Assembly: GCA_031270945.1 (NCBI GenBank)
Contig: JAISWZ010000261.1
Location: 1 to 39,868 of the forward strand
Origin: Clostridiales bacterium
GTDB lineage: Bacteria > Bacillota > Clostridia > Lachnospirales > WQUN01
Direction of reading: 5' to 3'
DNA length: 39,868 bases
Shown here: positions 23,843 through 32,982 of the stretch, piece by piece
How positions within the stretch are numbered: position 1 is the first letter of the stretch
How the letters are laid out: each line of letters opens with the position of its first letter
The notes under the pieces: model-generated
Database searches by the model: none
Seen by the model: the letters and a program-made list of their open reading frames with translations, nothing else
What the model was told of the DNA's origin: nothing
Made by a program: the position numbers and the translations under genes

Positions 23843-26800
23843 TTACAGCTTAACGCTCTTTATGAACCAGTCGGCCTTGTCTTTGACGAACGCTCCCTTT
23901 TTGGACAGCTTGTAGATCTGCAGCTCGTCCTCTCCGTTGGGCTTCGTCTGGAGCAAGTCAACCATTGCAAGCACAGCGTTGCCGCGCAGGAAGTTGTCTG
24001 TTGAGATGGTGGCGCGGGAGATTGGGGCAAAGAGGCCGATGGTTTCGGCTTTTCTCACAGCGAACTCATACTTGAAATCGCCTTTGGACTCAGAGTAGCC
24101 AAGCACTCGAAGCAGGAATGCCGTGAACTCTTGGAACGTCACCTGCTTGTCAGGAGCGAAGAGAGTGTGCTGGCTGTTTATTCCTGACGTTATGCCAATG
24201 CTGTAAGCGTAAGCGGCGTATCTGTCGCCCCAGGCGGGAACGTCTGTAAAGGTGTTGGCGCCTTTGAAGGCCTGGGCTTCGGTTTCAAGGTTCATAAGCC
24301 TGATTACAATAGCAAGCGCCTCAAGCCTTGTAAGCTTCTTGTCCAGGTCATAGATTGGCTTGCCATTCTTGTCTGTGCCGGTTCCAACAAAAAGCCCAAG
24401 CTCGAACAGGGCGTCTTCTGGAGAGACGGAAGCCTGGACTGGTGCCTTAACAGTTGCTGTTGCAGGCGAGGAGTAGTAGATTGACGACGCGCTTGATGAC
24501 TCTTCATCAGGGCCGGTAAAGCGGGCTGTAAGCTTCCTGTCGCTTTGAACCGTGAAGGCGTAGACTTCCTCGGCGCCAGAAATCTTTGATCCATTTTCGT
24601 ACCAGCCGTCAAATGCGGAATTCTCTGAAGCGAACGCGGCGACTTCAGCCTGCTGGCCGATGTATGCGCTGGTTGAGCCTACGACAGTGCCAAGGCTTGC
24701 GCTTGATGACTCGACTTCCACTTTGAACAGGACTTGGCCTATGCTTCCGTCTGAAGAAGCAACTATATTGCCGGAAGGGCCTGACAGGGTATAGCCTATG
24801 GCTGTGCCTTGGTACTCAGAATAGTCGCTGTTGGAGAAAGCGGGAAGCTCTGCGCTGAAGACATCGCCTTCTGTCAGGTCAACGTTGCTGAATGCAACAG
24901 CCCTAGGCGCTGATCCGTCTAAGCTTTCCTCTGTGACCATGTAGGTCATGCTTCCGTCATTAGTAGCTGTGATCGCTACGTCATAGGATTCGTCAGGAGG
25001 AATGTAGGCGACCTTCTCGTCTCCATCGACATAAGTGAGCAATCCGCCGTCAATAGGCTGGGGCTCGTTGCCAACAATGCTTGCCACAACATTTCCTGCG
25101 CTGTCACGGACTTCTACGTCAACTGGGCAGTTGATGCGAATCACGCGGTAGCGCCCGTCAAAGCGGACGAACTCGACGCTTGTCGGGTCATAGAAGGTGT
25201 CCTGGCTCTTAAGCCATGCAAGGCTTATTTCTGGATAGTGAGCTTCAACAATGCTGTCCATGTTCGCAAGGAGAGTTGCGGCTTCATCCACAAGGCCTCC
25301 AGTTACTAGGCCATTGAGGGTTTCGGCAAGGGTTGCGCTGATAGAGGACGCGCTATAGCCGCTAGGCGTTGAAAGCCCAGCCTCAGCCCAGCTGTCGGCC
25401 AGCTGCGAGGAGATAAGGGTTGCCGCAGCGCCAATGCCGCCATATGGCCTAACGAGCTCCCAGATGATAGGAATTACTTGGGTGTCAAGCTTTTCAAAGA
25501 AAATATCTTTCACTTTTATGGGAGTGGCCCCGCTATTCAATGCGCTAAAGATGTATCTGAGAGCCGGTTCGCTTGAAGCGCTATACAAGGCGCGGCTTTG
25601 GAACACGTCATTTGCCAGCCCGCGAGTTATGTCTTGAGCGAAGACTCCTTGAAGGTTCGCGTTTTGCGTAGACTGCACAGTTTCCAAGGTTATGGCTGGA
25701 ATTCCAGTCAGAAGGCTGGACCAGTTGATTCTGCCTCTGGTGAAGGTGTTCATGCTGTAGCCAGCATAGGCATGCATGTCTGAATAGTGCTCAAGCATCT
25801 TCTGCTCTTTCGGCAGATAGTCCGCGTAGGTCAATATGGATGGAGCGTACCTGTCAACGCCGTAGCGGCTAAAGCCCCAGTCCTCCGTGGCGATGTATGG
25901 AACGATGTCATTGCTGTTCAGGATGTTGAAGATGTTGTTGTAGCTTGATGATCCGGAATTCGGGTCATCAGCGCCGCTAGGCGCCTCAAAGGTGTAGACG
26001 AAGGTGTTGTCTTTGAGAAGGTTCGCGCCGCCCAAGGAATAGCCGTCATACAAAGCCGCGCCAACCAGGTTGGCCACCGCTCCGCCTCTGCTGTAGCCGG
26101 TAACCCAGAGCTTCACGTCACCGGTTATGTTGAAGTGCGAAACATACTCTGACAAGAAGGACAGGACGTTTTCTTTCGCTTCCTTGAAGCCCTGGTGCTG
26201 GCCGGAGCTTCCCATTGTAAGGTTGCTGGCCCATTCGCTCTCAACGTTCCCGCCACGCAAGGCCAATGCGATGAGAGTGTAGTCCGATCCGCCAAGCTGG
26301 ACATTTTTGCTTCCAGCAATCACGCCGATAGAGTCAGTCTCTGGTTTTTCCTGGAACCACCTGTCAACCGCCAAGCCTGAAAAGCCCATGTCCTTGAGCA
26401 GGTTCTGGGCGTTCACGCTCTTGTTGGCGTAGTCATCAACACCTGAAGAAACAGCGTCTCTTCCGTTGTCGACACTGCCCGAGGCGGAGAGATCAAGGCA
26501 CAATGACATTGTAGCCAGATGGCTGTTGTAGAGCGAAGAGGGCGAGGCGAAATAGCTGTCAGCATAGTTGTAAATGTCAGAAAAGTCCCTGGTGGAAGGC
26601 TCGCCTGGCTGCTTTATGGGCGAGCCGTATGTAAAAGAGCCTATCCTGTTCTGGATGTTTGACGCTATCTGCCCGAAAGCGAACCCCAGGTCGTTGGGAT
26701 CATCGATCTCATGGTATCCCGCGTTTTGAACCTGCTGGAGAAAGTTGCGCGTTGACGTCGGGTCATATACTGAATGGAAGAATCCCAATGAGTAGATGAA

Positions 26801-27334
26801 ATAGCCCTTGTCCTTGGCCGCTTGGGCGGCGCTGATCCCTTGCGGGGCGCTGTCAGGAGCTCCGTCAGAAAGAAACACAATGTTCTTTGCGACATCCAGA
26901 GCGCCTGGCGTGGTGGCGTCAAGGAGCGATGTGGCGTGCCTGAAGGCGTCAGCGGCATTTGTGGAGCCATATGCGACAAGCCCGTCTATTATGCTATCCA
27001 ATTGGCCTATTTCATCAAGGCCAATGAATGGGCTCAAGTCATGCGCGGAGGAGTTGAATTCAACAAGCGCCACGTAGTTTTCACCAGTTGCCCCTATGAC
27101 CTGGTCTATAAAGACCTTGGCGGTTTCTTTCACTTTCTCCAAAGGCGTTCCGTACATGCTTCCTGAAGTGTCAAGAACCAGCACTGTGTAGCGCTCCCTT
27201 GACGCTTCAGCGACATCTCTGGCGGTCAGCTCGACCAGCTCGCTGCCTGCCGCAGCAGCATAGGCTGGAATGGGAACGAGCGTTCCGATAAGCACTGCTA
27301 TCGAGAGCAGCAATCCGATAATGCGTCTTTTCAT
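23843..27334 (-). CDS. Surface protein: vWA + lipase-3 + SLH
   Basis: A 1163-residue exported protein. The ATG at 27334 is chosen because AAAAGGAGCTGTATTT precedes it and a signal peptide follows (1-27, ending AYA-A); the frame runs 53 codons further up without these. Residues about 48-235 form a von Willebrand A domain with the MIDAS motif DTSGS (55-59), Thr125 in GSTNAADAF and FLSDGAPDS. Residues about 300-560 form a class-3 lipase-like alpha/beta hydrolase with Ser415 in TGYSRGGAVANLVG and NSNDIVPYI. Near 920-980 is a beta repeat (VVGSTSAYIGQQ, FDGWYENG). The last 160 residues hold SLH motifs (LTRLEALAIVIRLM, FTDVPAWGDRYAAYAYSIGIT) that bind wall polymers. A likely role is a wall-anchored esterase or adhesin; the substrate is unknown. 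Confidence 0.88.
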   Translation of the reverse strand: MKRRIIGLLLSIAVLIGTLVPIPAYAAAAGSELVELTARDVAEASRERYTVLVLDTSGSMYGTPLEKVKETAKVFIDQVIGATGENYVALVEFNSSAHDLSPFIGLDEIGQLDSIIDGLVAYGSTNAADAFRHATSLLDATTPGALDVAKNIVFLSDGAPDSAPQGISAAQAAKDKGYFIYSLGFFHSVYDPTSTRNFLQQVQNAGYHEIDDPNDLGFAFGQIASNIQNRIGSFTYGSPIKQPGEPSTRDFSDIYNYADSYFASPSSLYNSHLATMSLCLDLSASGSVDNGRDAVSSGVDDYANKSVNAQNLLKDMGFSGLAVDRWFQEKPETDSIGVIAGSKNVQLGGSDYTLIALALRGGNVESEWASNLTMGSSGQHQGFKEAKENVLSFLSEYVSHFNITGDVKLWVTGYSRGGAVANLVGAALYDGYSLGGANLLKDNTFVYTFEAPSGADDPNSGSSSYNNIFNILNSNDIVPYIATEDWGFSRYGVDRYAPSILTYADYLPKEQKMLEHYSDMHAYAGYSMNTFTRGRINWSSLLTGIPAITLETVQSTQNANLQGVFAQDITRGLANDVFQSRALYSASSEPALRYIFSALNSGATPIKVKDIFFEKLDTQVIPIIWELVRPYGGIGAAATLISSQLADSWAEAGLSTPSGYSASSISATLAETLNGLVTGGLVDEAATLLANMDSIVEAHYPEISLAWLKSQDTFYDPTSVEFVRFDGRYRVIRINCPVDVEVRDSAGNVVASIVGNEPQPIDGGLLTYVDGDEKVAYIPPDESYDVAITATNDGSMTYMVTEESLDGSAPRAVAFSNVDLTEGDVFSAELPAFSNSDYSEYQGTAIGYTLSGPSGNIVASSDGSIGQVLFKVEVESSSASLGTVVGSTSAYIGQQAEVAAFASENSAFDGWYENGSKISGAEEVYAFTVQSDRKLTARFTGPDEESSSASSIYYSSPATATVKAPVQASVSPEDALFELGLFVGTGTDKNGKPIYDLDKKLTRLEALAIVIRLMNLETEAQAFKGANTFTDVPAWGDRYAAYAYSIGITSGINSQHTLFAPDKQVTFQEFTAFLLRVLGYSESKGDFKYEFAVRKAETIGLFAPISRATISTDNFLRGNAVLAMVDLLQTKPNGEDELQIYKLSKKGAFVKDKADWFIKSVKL

Positions 27335-27576
27335 AAATACAGCTCCTTTTTTGCTGGCGAGCATTCGAGCACTCGAGCGCTCGCCAGTTCTGTTGTTCAG
27401 TAGGGCATCTGCTTGCCGAAAAGTGACGGCCAGTATCGCAAAAGGCGAGGCATCTGCTTGCAAGCGATGTTTGCCTGTGAGCGGCCTTTGCATGGGATCC
27501 CTTTTGCCGATACTTGAGGGACTCGAGAACTTTTCAGGCTGTCAAGGCGAAACAGATGCTTTTCTGATGTGATGAT

Positions 27577-27635
27577 AGCGCATATCCCGGAGAACGTTTT
27601 TCTGGTGCCTCGATATTAAGTTTGGGATATGCGCT
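27577..27635. repeat. Shortened palindromic element
   Basis: AGCGCATATCCC (27577-27588) faces GGGATATGCGCT (27624-27635). The interior GTTTTTCTGGTGCCTCGATAT matches one inner arm of the 100-bp copy (GGATTTTTCCGGTGCCTCGG); the opposite arm is deleted. Confidence 0.8.
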
Positions 27636-28243
27636 TAAGCGGGATTGTGTTTTTTTCGCCCGCCTATTTCTGCTTTTATGGCGGAAAACTTGCCAGAATG
27701 GTCTGCTGGCATATGATTACCGCTCGTTAGTATAAAGCAGTGACTTTTTCAATTAAATAATTATGTACGAAACAAGTCGATAGATGTAAGAATTTGATGA
27801 ATAAACAAAAAATTCGCTTGTTCCAGGCGCTTAATAAATCGGCGCTAGGAACTGTTCGCAGGAACCGGCACCGAAATATTTAATATTGAGATTTAATTCG
27901 GATAGGGTGCCATAAGATCCCGCAGACCGCGTGCGTTTTCAACATAAGCTGAAGCGCCCGACTTATGTTTTCGAGAGACTGCCAACACAAAATCCTGCTG
28001 CCCTTGTGTCTTTTATCAAGATATGATAAAATAAAGGAAAAAAGGTCGACGCCTTGAGCTTGCATAAGCGCATGTCCAGCTGGGCACAAGAGCGCCCGCC
28101 TATTTCTTTTTAGTTGCACGCATTAAAAGCCAGTCGGGCAGCTCCCTAACGGCCAGCCATGCCGCTCGTTGGAAAAAGCCGCTTCAAACGCGCAGCTTTT
28201 TCCATAGGACAAGCCCAAACAGGCAAAAGAAAACATCCCAGCA

Positions 28244-28272
28244 TTGACATGTGATCGCGTTATTGATATAAT
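28244..28272 (+). promoter_or_regulatory. Consensus sigma-A promoter
   Basis: TTGACA at 28244-28249, 17 bp, TATAAT at 28267-28272. It is about 45 bases before the ATG of the 414-residue protein. Confidence 0.8.
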
Positions 28273-28319
28273 TATGTCTAAAACCGACGAATAATAGCGC
28301 TTTAGAAAAGAGGCATTAA

Positions 28320-29564
28320 ATGGCTATAAATTTGACTTTGTCCTTCCCTGTCACTGGCAACAGAAGCCAGATCGAAAGTTATTTCTCAGGGGTGCATTCA
28401 CCGGTGCCAGGCTGGAAAGAGAAAAACACATTTGAGCGAGACAAGTTTGAGCTGGAGCTCATGCCGTTTACTGAGCCAATCGAAGGAAGCTGGCTTGGCA
28501 ACCGCCTTTTTGTCCAGGTCAAGACCAACTTCGGAGGGCCGGGGTATCACGCCTATGTGGTTGACATGCTGGATGGGCTTGGAATAGAGCCTGAAGTCAC
28601 CAGCGATGACACAGGATATTATGATAAGCGCGATTTTGCCGAGCTTCAAAACCAGATGGGAAAGTACCTGGAGATCATAGCCAGGAGCCTCATTGGCAGC
28701 GATATTCCGCAGTATGGCACCCGAGCCATGCATATTCGCGCGGACAGCATCCGGTACGGTGCAGCAAAAGGGTCTGTCGACTGCCCGCTAGGCCCTTTGG
28801 ACATGGACTTTTTCAAGAGGGTGACAAAAGGCGAGCGCTTGGGGGAGCAGTTCTATATATGGTGGCATCGCGAGCTGGATCAGCGCTTTTACTTGAGTTG
28901 CGCTCTCTATCAGATTTGGTGCAACGTTAACTGGCTTCATCCAGAAACGGATGAAGAGCGGGAAATCTTGTCGTCTACTCTGTCCTGCCTGGCCAAAGCT
29001 TATGAATTGGACAGGAGCCTGAACTATCCAGCGGCGGAGTGGAGCGAGATTGCTGACCTTGCCAACAGAAAGTCGCTGAAGCTGAAGATCGCGAAATGGT
29101 TTGGAGAAGTCGGGCCAGGGACGCTGGGCTACCGCAGAAACCTTATCATCTACCGGTTTAGCGACTGGGTATTTGCCCACAAAGGCAAAATGCATTTTCG
29201 CATGATTAAAGATGACGGCTATGACGTTTCATTTTTCTGGGACGAAGATTACACTATACGAGTGTCCTTGCAGAAGTTCTTTAACAGTGACGGCTCTGTT
29301 CCAAGCTCCGAGACGGCGCTTGGCATAAAGCTGTCGGGCAGCTCAAAGCATGAGAAGGTCAAGCTGGAAGACAAGAACATATTGGCGGCCGCCACTCACG
29401 AGCGCGTTGCGGCAAACGGGAAGAACGTATGGGAGTCCAGCTTGTACGCCGCGCTGAAAGGCACAATGTTCATGCTAAACATCCAGTACCAGAAACCTGA
29501 GATTAGGGCGGTTGCCCGCGAGATCTTCTCCACGGTCATCAATGTCGGGTACAGCAAGAATTAG
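28320..29564 (+). CDS. Conserved-looking protein of unknown function
   Basis: A soluble protein of 414 residues, with no signal peptide or membrane helix. I do not recognise the family. It has an aromatic-rich middle (EQFYIWWHRELDQRFYLSCALYQIWCNVNWL), which looks helical. The C-terminal half is mixed alpha/beta (FSDWVFAHKGKMHFRMIKDDGYDVSFFWDEDYTIRVSLQKFF). ATG follows AAAAGAGGCATTAA, close to a consensus promoter, so it should be expressed as a single-gene unit. No terminator is evident, and a gene fragment begins just after the stop. It is probably cytoplasmic. Confidence 0.75.
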   Translation: MAINLTLSFPVTGNRSQIESYFSGVHSPVPGWKEKNTFERDKFELELMPFTEPIEGSWLGNRLFVQVKTNFGGPGYHAYVVDMLDGLGIEPEVTSDDTGYYDKRDFAELQNQMGKYLEIIARSLIGSDIPQYGTRAMHIRADSIRYGAAKGSVDCPLGPLDMDFFKRVTKGERLGEQFYIWWHRELDQRFYLSCALYQIWCNVNWLHPETDEEREILSSTLSCLAKAYELDRSLNYPAAEWSEIADLANRKSLKLKIAKWFGEVGPGTLGYRRNLIIYRFSDWVFAHKGKMHFRMIKDDGYDVSFFWDEDYTIRVSLQKFFNSDGSVPSSETALGIKLSGSSKHEKVKLEDKNILAAATHERVAANGKNVWESSLYAALKGTMFMLNIQYQKPEIRAVAREIFSTVINVGYSKN

Positions 29565-29566
29565 GG

Positions 29567-29716
29567 CGCGAGGCCATTTGCGGCGAGGTGATTGGAAAGA
29601 CACAGGCGGAGCAGCTTCTGCTGGAAGGGCCTTTAAAGGCAATGGACGGGATGGACGGGTGGATTTTCTCCTGCCAGGACGCTAGGGGCACTCAAACGGA
29701 AAAATGTGGCTTATAA
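29567..29716 (+). pseudogene. Fragment resembling a type IA topoisomerase C-terminal repeat
   Basis: One frame reads REAICGEVIGKTQAEQLLLE, then GPLKAMDGMDGWIFSCQDAR, and ends at TAA (29714-29716). The pattern (I.GK..T..QAE.LL..G....I.G) recalls the short repeats after the catalytic core of topoisomerase III-like enzymes. There is no start with a ribosome site and nothing else of the gene. I treat it as a decayed or captured fragment; similarity is by eye only. Confidence 0.3.
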
Positions 29717-30201
29717 TGTATAAAACTTGAGATGGAAATTAGATCTAACTATTACCCTGCATACGGTAAAAAGGTTCATCGAGAGTTCTTTGGCAGGGTG
29801 CAAGTTAAGTGAACGAGCGAAAAGATCTGACAATTTAAAGCTTTGAATGCCTTATACGAAGCCGACGACACAAGTAAAAATCTCAATACATTTCGCTCAC
29901 GAGTATTATATAGAACGCTAAGCTTACAGAGATTTAAACCAAGCGCCGCTTTTCTCATCGTCGCGGTTCGCAACGCTTGCCCTGCGGGGTGTTTTCGCTT
30001 GCATTCCGAATGTCCAAGCATAAGAGCACACCCCAGTTATAAATCTGCCCCTTGCGAAATCCCATGATGATAGGGTGACGCCCGAACACTCGCATGACGA
30101 ATTTTTCGTTGCCTTAACGGATTTTTGGGATTGCCCTAAGACGTGCCCTTGCCCTTTGGCGAGGGCTCAAATTTATTTAGCGGCAAATTTTTTGTCTGAT
30201 A

Positions 30202-30229
30202 TTGATGAATTTCGCCGATATGGTATAAT
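30202..30229 (+). promoter_or_regulatory. Candidate sigma-A promoter
   Basis: TTGATG at 30202-30207, 16 bp, TATAAT at 30224-30229. If used, the leader of the TPR-like gene would include the palindromic element at 30333-30414. Confidence 0.5.
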
Positions 30230-30332
30230 GGATGTATTGGCAGCGAATGCTGAGGGAGCTGGCGCCCTGCGCGAAAAAACATGCGTCACTGCCCGCAAAA
30301 GCCTACATAAGGGCATTTTGAGTATGCCCTAA

Positions 30333-30414
30333 GAGCGTATGCAAAAATTTAATCCGAGTGCCGGATAGCGTTTGCCCTTGGGCCAACGCTATCCGGCGCC
30401 ATTTGGATACGCTC
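30333..30414. repeat. Nested palindromic element (GAGCGTAT variant)
   Basis: Outer ends GAGCGTATGCAAA (30333-30345) face TTTGGATACGCTC (30402-30414). The inner palindrome has perfect 13-bp arms, GCCGGATAGCGTT (30360-30372) and its complement (30385-30397). Same two-layer layout as the 100-bp copy but a different sequence. Confidence 0.8.
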
Positions 30415-30624
30415 AAGCAAGCGCATGCCACAGACGCCCGACTGGGCGCGAAAGACAGTTTCGCAAGATGGGCAACTTGCTGGATTCGGATGCATATTTT
30501 CTAGCTTGGCTCATATACATGAATTTAGTGAAGGCTAAGCGTTTTGCTCCCCTTGAGCCGGGGCGCAAGGCGCCTAGCGAAGAATCCTGGCCGCGCCTTC
30601 ACGCGGCTCACCGGAGATGATGAT

Positions 30625-31647
30625 TTGTCAAGCGTAGACGAGATATTGAGCGAGATCAAGTCCGGGCTCACTGGTGACGTGGATCTGGATACAGCCTTTT
30701 TGATAGCCAAGGGATTGGAACACCAAGACCATATCATGTCCGAGAAGATTCTCAGGGAGATAGGCTGGATAATCTTTCGCCTTGAGCCTGAGGACAAAGC
30801 GGACAGCTTCAAGAAAGCCTTCCATACGGACAGGCTTGGGCTGGAGAAGGCCCTCGGCAGGGCTGAGCGCCAGATCGAGGGCGGCAATTACCTGAGGGCT
30901 GTAAACATCTTGGAAAGCTACATAGCCAAGATCAACAGCTCAGGGATAAAGCTCGCCGATAACGAGGAAAACTCCTATCACCATTTCCGAAACATGCTGG
31001 AGATAGCCATTTACACAACCCTTTACGATGAAGATTGCGAGTTCAAGATAGTGCCAGAGGACATCGGGCAGCTTTACACGCTCTACGCCTTGGCGCTCAT
31101 GCGGCTAAAACGAGTGGATGAATCCCGCAAGGCCCTTAACGCGGCCAGGATTATCAACCCAGTCAGAACTGACGTCCTGTTCCTTTTGGCTGACCTGGAC
31201 AGGTTGACTGGGCGGATGGAAGATTACCTCGAGACAACCAAGACTTGCTTGAAGTGCGTCTACACTGACGCCGATCTAGCCAAGTGCTACGTTTACCTAG
31301 CGAGGTACTACGCGTCCCGGGAAAACTACGAACTGGCCAACGCGCTATTCTTCTTCAGCATGAGCTTCGATCTTGAGTCTGGGGAAGCCCAGAAGGAGTT
31401 GCAAAACATCCAGCTTTTGACCGGAAAGCGAGTGGTCGTTCCGGAAGGCGACGAAATCAAAAGGCTGTGCCAGGAAAACGGCATACCTATAGGCCCGAGC
31501 GAGGAAGTGCTTTCCTTCGCATACGCCATTGGGGAGCATCTCAAGAATGAGGGGCGCTACTCCAAGGCGCGGTTCTACTACCAGGTTCTTTTGGAACTCA
31601 CCGACAGCGAGGAAGTCAGGGAGATCCTTGAGAGCATACCCAACTAG
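30625..31647 (+). CDS. TPR-like helical repeat protein
   Basis: About 340 residues, almost entirely helical, with paired-helix repeats of TPR type (LYTLYALALMRLKRVDESRK, DLAKCYVYLARYYASRENYE, EHLKNEGRYSKARFYYQVLL). These usually form protein-binding surfaces in the cytoplasm. No enzyme motif or signal peptide is seen. The TTG at 30625 is preceded by GGAG at eight bases; the frame continues to another TTG at 30544 with a basic extension and a poorer ribosome site, so the start is uncertain. The stop codon TAG overlaps the first base of a palindromic element. The partner is unknown. Confidence 0.72.
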   Translation: MSSVDEILSEIKSGLTGDVDLDTAFLIAKGLEHQDHIMSEKILREIGWIIFRLEPEDKADSFKKAFHTDRLGLEKALGRAERQIEGGNYLRAVNILESYIAKINSSGIKLADNEENSYHHFRNMLEIAIYTTLYDEDCEFKIVPEDIGQLYTLYALALMRLKRVDESRKALNAARIINPVRTDVLFLLADLDRLTGRMEDYLETTKTCLKCVYTDADLAKCYVYLARYYASRENYELANALFFFSMSFDLESGEAQKELQNIQLLTGKRVVVPEGDEIKRLCQENGIPIGPSEEVLSFAYAIGEHLKNEGRYSKARFYYQVLLELTDSEEVREILESIPN

Positions 31648-31704
31648 TGCATATCCCAAAATTCCGTCTTTCACAAGCCATAAAATTAATTTTGGGATAT
31701 GCTC
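31647..31704. repeat. Short palindromic element abutting a stop codon
   Basis: GTGCATATCCCAAAAT (31647-31662) faces ATTTTGGGATATGC (31689-31702). It has the TTCCG seen inside the 100-bp copy but no inner palindrome. Its first base is the last base of the TAG stop of the TPR-like gene. Confidence 0.85.
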
Positions 31705-31762
31705 TAGTATCGTTGGGTTGGCGGCTTTTGTTGAAACAAAGCCCGGCTTGGGCAATGCAAAT

Positions 31763-31803
31763 GCAACCAAAAAGGGAGCGCGTAGCGCTCCCTTTTTGGT
31801 TGC
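31763..31803 (+). terminator. Perfect 19-bp hairpin, probable terminator
   Basis: Arms 31763-31781 (GCAACCAAAAAGGGAGCGC) and 31785-31803 are exact complements, loop GTA. The T5 run lies within the distal arm rather than after it. It is about 115 bases after the TPR-like gene. Confidence 0.6.
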
Positions 31804-31919
31804 CCGGCCTTGGGTTTTGGATACATGGCAAAAAGCAAAAAACATTCTGTCTAAAACGGCCAGTCGCGGTACATTTTGTCAAGGCGGGCATGCTTTGAGC
31901 GAAACAAGGGCGCGTCTAG

Positions 31920-31997
31920 GCGCATATCCCAATTCAAGACAGATAGCGTTGGCCCAGACTTTAGGGACAAACAGCCAAAAGAATTGGAAATATGCGC
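31920..31997. repeat. Palindromic element (78 bp)
   Basis: GCGCATATCCCAATTC (31920-31935) faces GAATTGGAAATATGCGC (31981-31997). The ends differ by a single-base change and one extra base. The interior shows no clear second palindrome. Nothing else is seen between here and the fragment at 32129. Confidence 0.75.
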
Positions 31998-32128
31998 GCA
32001 GACGCGCCCAAATATGTCCTTGCTGGGGCAAATGATATGTATTTCATGCGCTTGTCCAATGACAGTTGCCTGATTGCGAGGTCGTTCACACAAGCCTTGC
32101 CCTTGGGATCTAGCGCGATCATTGCTGG

Positions 32129-32326
32129 CTACTCAGCTTTTTCCTGCAAGGATTCAACTTCTTCTTGGGTTAGCTTATAGACGGCTGATACATGAACCAT
32201 GTCGATGCCACGCGCGATGAATTGCCTTGCGTGTTCAAGGTTTTGCCTCCTGAAATCCTCAGTCGCCTTCTTCACCGCTTCTTCTACAACTATCTGCTGA
32301 AAATAATCCAATAGCGACAAGTCCAC
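32129..32326 (-). CDS. Small helical protein, possible Rpn-family tail
   Basis: About 65 residues. The GTG at 32326 is chosen because AAAGG lies nine bases upstream. It reads VDLSLLDYFQQIVVEEAVKK, then a charged helix and ARQFIARGIDMVHVSAVYKL ending TQEEVESLQEKAE. The final part (gradual start of an 'effective range' helix, then YKLTQEEV) resembles the C-terminus of Rpn-type PD-(D/E)XK nuclease/transposase proteins, which often end in a helix followed by 'xxLtxEEI'. The nuclease core is absent, so it is either a stand-alone tail or a remnant. Similarity is by eye. Confidence 0.45.
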   Translation of the reverse strand: MDLSLLDYFQQIVVEEAVKKATEDFRRQNLEHARQFIARGIDMVHVSAVYKLTQEEVESLQEKAE

Positions 32327-32982
32327 TAAGATCAACCTTTCTCATTAGACTGACGAGCGCAAGAACTTAATCCCGCCCGTTAGTGCAGGGCATGCCGCGC
32401 CAACGTGCGCGTGGCGACAAATAACGCTTTTTGTCTCTTTTACATCTCCATTACAGCATATATGTTCCTAGCAATTTTGTCAATGCCAACCGTCAAGCGG
32501 CTTGAAACCGGATGAAACAAGACATTGTCCCGGCGGCAAGTTTCGCGGAAAAGGCAAATATTATTTTGCGAGGCGTGTCTTTTGGTTTTTTTGCCTTTTT
32601 GCTTTTTGTGTCTCTTTATCTTTTTTGTATTTTTTGTCTTTTTTTGCTTTTTGTCTTTTATATTTTTGCTTTTTGCTTGTTATAAATAATACTTGCCTGC
32701 TTCTTGTCGCGTCATGAAGTCTCAAAAAATGATATCGGTTACATAGGCCTTGAGTATGACTAGAAATATATGGTTCTGAAGGTCAAAAGGCTCATCTCAG
32801 GCAATCCCGGGTTAAAACAAACAAAAAAAGAGCTTTCGAGACAATCTCGAAAGGCTCTTTTTGAAGTTTTAGAGCTATAGCAAAACGATAAATCAATCTC
32901 AATATCAATCATCCAAAGGTTTCACAGTCTCTTTGGCTTTTTTAGCGTTTTTTGCTTTTTTAAATTTTCTTTTTTTAGATTT
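32327..32982. other. Gene-free region with T-rich tract
   Basis: No credible gene. Positions 32575-32690 are a pyrimidine tract of TTTTTGCTTTTTGTC-like units. ACTGACGAGCG near 32350 resembles the 20-bp motif. A terminator for the next minus-strand gene lies at 32822-32862. Confidence 0.55.
32822..32862 (-). terminator. Terminator of the 260-residue protein gene
   Basis: AAAAAGAGC.TTTCGAGA pairs with TCTCGAAA.GCTCTTTTT around CAA. On the minus strand a T7 run follows. About 120 bases past the stop at 32983. Confidence 0.75.

Larger units (their letters stand above)
27335..28319. other. Gene-free region between divergent genes
   Basis: No credible gene. It contains an inverted pair GGCGAGC/CGCTCGCC near 27356-27385, a palindromic element at 27577-27635, and a 20-bp motif copy on the minus strand (27714-27734). 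TTGTGT-17-TAAAAT lies near 28006-28033 with nothing obvious downstream. The promoter at 28244 is at its right end. Confidence 0.5.
29717..30624. other. Gene-free region upstream of the TPR-like gene
   Basis: No credible gene. It contains GAGCGAAAAGATCTGACAAT near 29815, similar to the hairpin arm near 7553. A promoter candidate lies at 30202-30229 and a palindromic element at 30333-30414. Confidence 0.45.
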
